Shown here piece after piece: positions 60,594 to 64,000 of a DNA stretch of 64,000 nucleotides (the stretch's first letter is position 1; every line of letters begins with the position of its first letter). The DNA is from Psychrobacillus psychrodurans. GTDB lineage: Bacteria > Bacillota > Bacilli > Bacillales_A > Planococcaceae. The notes beneath the pieces were generated by a model that had not been told where the DNA came from, did no database searches, and was given only the letters and a program-made list of their open reading frames with translations. The stretch lies in NCBI RefSeq assembly GCF_027563345.1, contig NZ_JAMKBK010000012.1, one strand, 5' to 3'. The position numbers were made by a program, and so were the translations under genes.

Positions 60594-61295
60594 GTGGATA
60601 GTAAGCAGTGGATTTTAATCATTGACGATGAGGAAGACTTGGCACGTCTCCTTGAGAAAGTTTTATACAAAGAAAGCATTACGAATGTTGTAACAGCAGG
60701 ATCGGTTGCAGATGGATGGGAAAAGTTTCAGAAGTTTAATCCAGCACTTGTATTGTTAGATATTATGCTACCAGATGGAGAAGGCTACGACTTATGCAAG
60801 CAAATTCGTGAAGTTTCCAATGTACCGATTTTATTTATGTCTGCGAGGGATGAGGAAATTGATAAGCTTTTAGGGCTAGCGATTGGTGGTGATGATTATA
60901 TTACCAAGCCATTTAGTCCCAAAGAAGTGGCATATCGGGTGAAGGCTCAGCTAAGGCGGGCTGGTTTTTCAGAGGAAAATGTGACTCCGAAAAGTTTGCA
61001 AGTTGGGCCTTTTGAGCTCAGTGCAAGTGAAACAGAATTGCAGAAAGATGGAAAAACAATTGAGCTAACTGCAAAAGAAATCGGACTTATGAGCTGTTTT
61101 ATGCATCATCCGAATCAGATTCTAAGTAAGGAAACCTTATTTGAACATGTGTGGGATGATAACTTTTTTGGTTCTGATAATACGGTAATGGTACATATTC
61201 GTCGATTACGCGAAAAAATTGAAGTAGAGCCTTCCAATCCTTCCTTTATATTAACCGTTAAAGGGCTTGGCTATAAATTACATACCAAGAGGTGA
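60594..61295 (+). CDS. OmpR-family response regulator (YxdJ/BceR-like)
   Basis: 233 residues. Acidic pocket ILIIDDEEDLA, phospho-acceptor in LVLLDIMLPDGEG, lysine in DYITKPFSPKE, and an OmpR-type HTH (IELTAKEIGLMSCFMHHPNQ, then VMVHIRRLREKIE). GTG 60594 has GGAGGTG 5 bases upstream; the extra upstream frame is unlikely. It forms an operon with the kinase gene, 6 bases apart, and probably controls the convergent yxeA/permease genes. Confidence 0.9.
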   Translation: MDSKQWILIIDDEEDLARLLEKVLYKESITNVVTAGSVADGWEKFQKFNPALVLLDIMLPDGEGYDLCKQIREVSNVPILFMSARDEEIDKLLGLAIGGDDYITKPFSPKEVAYRVKAQLRRAGFSEENVTPKSLQVGPFELSASETELQKDGKTIELTAKEIGLMSCFMHHPNQILSKETLFEHVWDDNFFGSDNTVMVHIRRLREKIEVEPSNPSFILTVKGLGYKLHTKR

Positions 61296-61301
61296 AGGAA
61301 A

Positions 61302-62741
61302 ATGAAGTGGAAATTGACACGGCGCTTTTTGGGATCCGTTGTTACAATTGTTGTGATTGTAGGGGTTGTGAATACAATTATACTTTTATCCTTACTCATC
61401 TATAAATCAATGAGTAATTTTGAAACAGACGAAGGGTCTGCTGAAAACTTTAGCAGAAATTTTTCACAATATATAGCACTGCAACACGACAAACCAACGG
61501 TCAATGAAAAAGGTTTAGAAAAACTAAGAGAACTGAATGCTTGGATACAATTTTTGAATAATAATGGTGACCAAGTAGCAGCTTTTTATACTCCTGAGAA
61601 TTTACAAAAAGAGTATTCTCCAATTGAAGTTGTTCAAACGTATAAATATCAAGAAGTAGATGGAAAGACTACAGTTTTTATAGGAGAGGCCCATCACTTT
61701 ACTTATTTAATAGGAATTAAAAATCAAAAAATTGACCGATATGTATTTACCTATGATTACGGACAAGTTCTTAAAAACATTAATATCGTACTCTTACTAA
61801 TTCTAACAGTCGATATTTTCATTGCATTAATAGTTGGATTTATATTCGGAAAAAGATTAACAGGTCCCCTTCACATTTTAATAGATGGAATCCACCAGCT
61901 ACGTGAAAGACGCTTTAAAAAAATGCCTATACCACATGGTGTGTATGAAGATGTTTTTCGCAATATGAATGAACTCTCGTTAAAGCTTGATCAATATGAG
62001 AAAGAACGTAATCAACTTGACCAAATGCGTGAAGAATGGATCAGCAATGTTTCGCACGATATGAAGACACCACTCGCCTCTATTCATGGATATGCAGAAT
62101 TGATGCAAGATAGTGCCAAGGATTTAACAGAAGAAGAATTGCATGAATATACATCTATTATAAATAGACAGTCCAAATACATGAGTGATCTAATAGATGA
62201 TTTAAACTTAACGATGCGCTTGCGCAATAAAAAACTACCATTGTTACTGGAAGACGTGGATATTATTGGATTGATACGTGAAATGACAATCAATCTGTTA
62301 AATGATCCCCAGTTCGGAAATCGAAATGTAGAATTTGTTGCTAATGTGGACAAAGCAGTGCATAAAGTGGATAAAAAACTACTGAAACGAGCAATAGTTA
62401 ACTTTATCAACAATGCACTTGTGCATAACAATGAAAAAGTCTTTGTAAGAATCCAAATTGATAAAGTTTATCCACATTGTGGACAAGAGCAAAAATCTAA
62501 TAACATATCCACAGCCTCAGCATTCCATACACAAATTACCATCGCTGATAATGGTAGAGGAATCTCTTCTAAAGATATGGATCAAGTTTTCGAACGCTAC
62601 TATCGAGGTACAAATACTACTAGTACACATGGAACTGGATTAGGAATGGCGATTGCACGAGATATCATCTTAGCCCATAACGGAACAGTAGACTTGAAAA
62701 GCTCAGAAAACAAAGGAACAACTATAACAATACTTTTATAG
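61302..62741 (+). CDS. Sensor histidine kinase
   Basis: 479 residues. Two transmembrane helices (about 11-33 and 162-184) enclose an extracytoplasmic loop of about 130 residues; a HAMP linker follows; the H-box is SNVSHDMKTPLASIHGY, the N-box NFINNALVHN, and the G-boxes IADNGRGI and GTGLGMAIARD. The large loop distinguishes it from intramembrane BceS-type kinases. It is paired with the upstream response regulator. Confidence 0.9.
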   Translation: MKWKLTRRFLGSVVTIVVIVGVVNTIILLSLLIYKSMSNFETDEGSAENFSRNFSQYIALQHDKPTVNEKGLEKLRELNAWIQFLNNNGDQVAAFYTPENLQKEYSPIEVVQTYKYQEVDGKTTVFIGEAHHFTYLIGIKNQKIDRYVFTYDYGQVLKNINIVLLLILTVDIFIALIVGFIFGKRLTGPLHILIDGIHQLRERRFKKMPIPHGVYEDVFRNMNELSLKLDQYEKERNQLDQMREEWISNVSHDMKTPLASIHGYAELMQDSAKDLTEEELHEYTSIINRQSKYMSDLIDDLNLTMRLRNKKLPLLLEDVDIIGLIREMTINLLNDPQFGNRNVEFVANVDKAVHKVDKKLLKRAIVNFINNALVHNNEKVFVRIQIDKVYPHCGQEQKSNNISTASAFHTQITIADNGRGISSKDMDQVFERYYRGTNTTSTHGTGLGMAIARDIILAHNGTVDLKSSENKGTTITILL

Positions 62742-62788
62742 AAAAAAGGACTGTTCTCCACTTTGTTATCGGAGACAGCCCTTTTTTC
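62741..62788. terminator. Bidirectional terminator between the kinase and yxeA
   Basis: AAAAAAGGACTGTTCTCC / GGAGACAGCCCTTTTTT (62742-62759, 62771-62787; few mismatches). Confidence 0.88.
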
Positions 62789-63147
62789 TATTCTAATTGT
62801 TTTTGTGCTTTTTTCGGTATTTCTTCCAGTTTCACTTCATCATATGACGATACTTGATCATCCTTTTTTACGTACATTTTTAGGTAGGCATCTTTGCGAA
62901 GACTTTTATGTGCCGTGAATTCAAGCGAAATTGTTTTACCATCCTCATTTGTAGCGTCTAGTTTATAAGAATAGGAAGTCATAACAGAACCATCATCCAG
63001 TTTGTTCTCATGTGGTATGCCATCTTCTGTAATTTGCAAATAATAATTGCTTGCATTTATACGGTTAAAATCTATTTTTGTAATAGCAAAAACCCCTACT
63101 ATTCCTAGTGCAAACAAAATACCCACTACTATTAGAAATCTTTTCAT
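62788..63147 (-). CDS. yxeA: YxeA family protein
   Basis: 119 residues: an N-terminal signal anchor (FLIVVGILFALGIVGVFAI) and a small beta-rich extracytoplasmic domain (NYYLQITEDGI, then SYSYKLDATNEDG) typical of the YxeA family. In B. subtilis yxeA is the last gene of the yxdJKLM peptide-sensing operon. AAGGA lies 8 bases before ATG 63147. It follows a BceB/YxdM-type permease here as well. Confidence 0.87.
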   Translation of the reverse strand: MKRFLIVVGILFALGIVGVFAITKIDFNRINASNYYLQITEDGIPHENKLDDGSVMTSYSYKLDATNEDGKTISLEFTAHKSLRKDAYLKMYVKKDDQVSSYDEVKLEEIPKKAQKQLE

Positions 63148-63152
63148 CTCTA

Positions 63153-64000
63153 TCATCCTTCTGTTCTATTATTTTGTGTGATAATTCGATTGTAAGAAGC
63201 TACTGTTAAGATATAATACAGTCCATAGATAACTGTATAAGCAATCATCCAGATTACTACCGGTTTTACTAAATCCATCATTAGTAGACTAGAGAAAGCT
63301 TTTAAAGCAATTGCACTGTGCAATAATCCTACTGCTAGTGGCACAAAGAAGATGACAAACACTTGAGATGCAATGGATTTACGCATTTCCTTTGGACTTA
63401 CTCCCATTTTATGAAGCATATTGTATTGGGACTTATCTTCCCCAGCTTCTGTTAAAACTTTAAAGTAAATGATACTTCCTGTTGCCGCTAAAAATACTAG
63501 ACCAAGGAAACTCCCGATAAAGAGCAAGGAACCTACACTTTCAATACCTGTTTGGAAGTCCTGAGGGGCACTTGAAAATTGTGCTTCTTCAGGTAAATAT
63601 TTTGCAATCTTTTTAGATAAATCTATAGAAGCTTGATCAATACCGATGACTCGGTATTTTAGTGCTTCTCCTTCTTTTTGTAACGCTTTAAATTGATCAT
63701 TTGAAACTACCACTGTAATCCCTGCCGTACCAGAGTTTAATACTGATTGTGTTTTAAAGCTTTGGAATGTGAGAATAGTGTTGTTCTCAGTTGAGACAGT
63801 TTTTCCTTCGTATTTAGGTGAGAACCTTTCGTCGTATCCAATGTCTAAAATAACGGCATTTTCGTTATTAACATGTAGTTTTTCCCTTTTTTGAATCGCT
63901 GCTAATTTGTTATATGTTTTTTCATTGATAATCGTATAGATCCTCTTATCTGCGTTATTGAATGCTGAGTTTAATTGTTCAGTATGAAAGGCTACAGACA
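63153..64000 (-). CDS. BceB/YxdM-type ABC transporter permease, partial (runs off the window)
   Basis: The frame is open from the stop at 63153 to the end of the window, so only the C-terminal 282 or so residues are seen. It includes part of the large extracytoplasmic domain and the last three to four transmembrane helices (FIGSFLGLVFLAATGSIIYF, then MHKMGVSPKEMRKSIASQVF typical of FtsX-like permeases). Its ATPase partner should lie beyond 64000. The yxeA gene follows 5 bases after the stop, as in yxdLM-yxeA peptide-detoxification operons. Confidence 0.85.
   Translation of the reverse strand, partial: SVAFHTEQLNSAFNNADKRIYTIINEKTYNKLAAIQKREKLHVNNENAVILDIGYDERFSPKYEGKTVSTENNTILTFQSFKTQSVLNSGTAGITVVVSNDQFKALQKEGEALKYRVIGIDQASIDLSKKIAKYLPEEAQFSSAPQDFQTGIESVGSLLFIGSFLGLVFLAATGSIIYFKVLTEAGEDKSQYNMLHKMGVSPKEMRKSIASQVFVIFFVPLAVGLLHSAIALKAFSSLLMMDLVKPVVIWMIAYTVIYGLYYILTVASYNRIITQNNRTEG

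Overview
The window looks like chromosomal DNA of a low-GC, endospore-forming member of the Bacillales, most likely from the Psychrobacillus/Lysinibacillus/Sporosarcina neighbourhood. The reasons are strong AGGAGG-type ribosome binding sites, frequent TTG and GTG starts, T-rich intrinsic terminators after most transcription units, and families typical of that group (DUF4183, YndM/DUF2512, CtaG, OhrR, BceAB/YxdLM-type modules, YxeA, a Ktr-type potassium transporter behind a c-di-AMP riboswitch). I see no rRNA, tRNA, CRISPR array, transposase or prophage. The genus is an inference.

Layout. 0-8.5 kb: a GMC oxidoreductase with its Tat-exported gluconate-dehydrogenase-type partner, an aminotransferase, a MATE pump, an ohr-ohrR-gpx peroxide operon with an OhrR-type operator, and a tubby-like protein. 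8.7-15.7 kb: two sugar-nucleotide epimerases, a protein with three internal repeats, a GT4 glycosyltransferase, two DUF4183 proteins, a DUF1796 protein and a CapD/PseB-like dehydratase, plausibly a spore-surface glycan locus. 15.7-20.5 kb: EamA transporter, CorA-like protein, an Asn-rich small protein, and the YndM, CtaG and DUF2243 membrane proteins.

20.6-25.0 kb is the most unusual region. A gene encodes an XRE-type HTH fused to a catalytically degenerate F1-ATPase beta-like domain, preceded by nested AGTAA(A)T inverted repeats. Upstream on the same strand lie four genes for exported coiled-coil proteins that share an LxxW[YF] motif just after the signal peptide. I do not recognise this as a described system.

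25.4-41.8 kb is an accessory stretch: a MerR regulator with a 19-bp-spacer promoter for a CPBP protease, an ECF-type sigma factor followed by a second-type ClpP, an isochorismatase, a HELTHH protein, many GNAT acetyltransferases, an ion-channel protein with an atypical filter, a cytosolic BtuF-like metal-receptor protein, DinB, a WYL regulator, YdeI, RidA/HxlR, DUF3817, PhnA and a 49-residue membrane protein. 42-52.8 kb: pyruvate oxidase, azoreductase, MFS transporters with a Crp-like regulator, an LLM oxidoreductase with HxlR, and several intergenic repeats. 53-64 kb: a response regulator/kinase/ABC module whose kinase is broken by a frameshift at the H-box, an MFS transporter, a Ktr-type potassium transporter under a c-di-AMP riboswitch, a LysE exporter, and a second two-component system convergent with yxeA and a BceB/YxdM-type permease that runs off the window.
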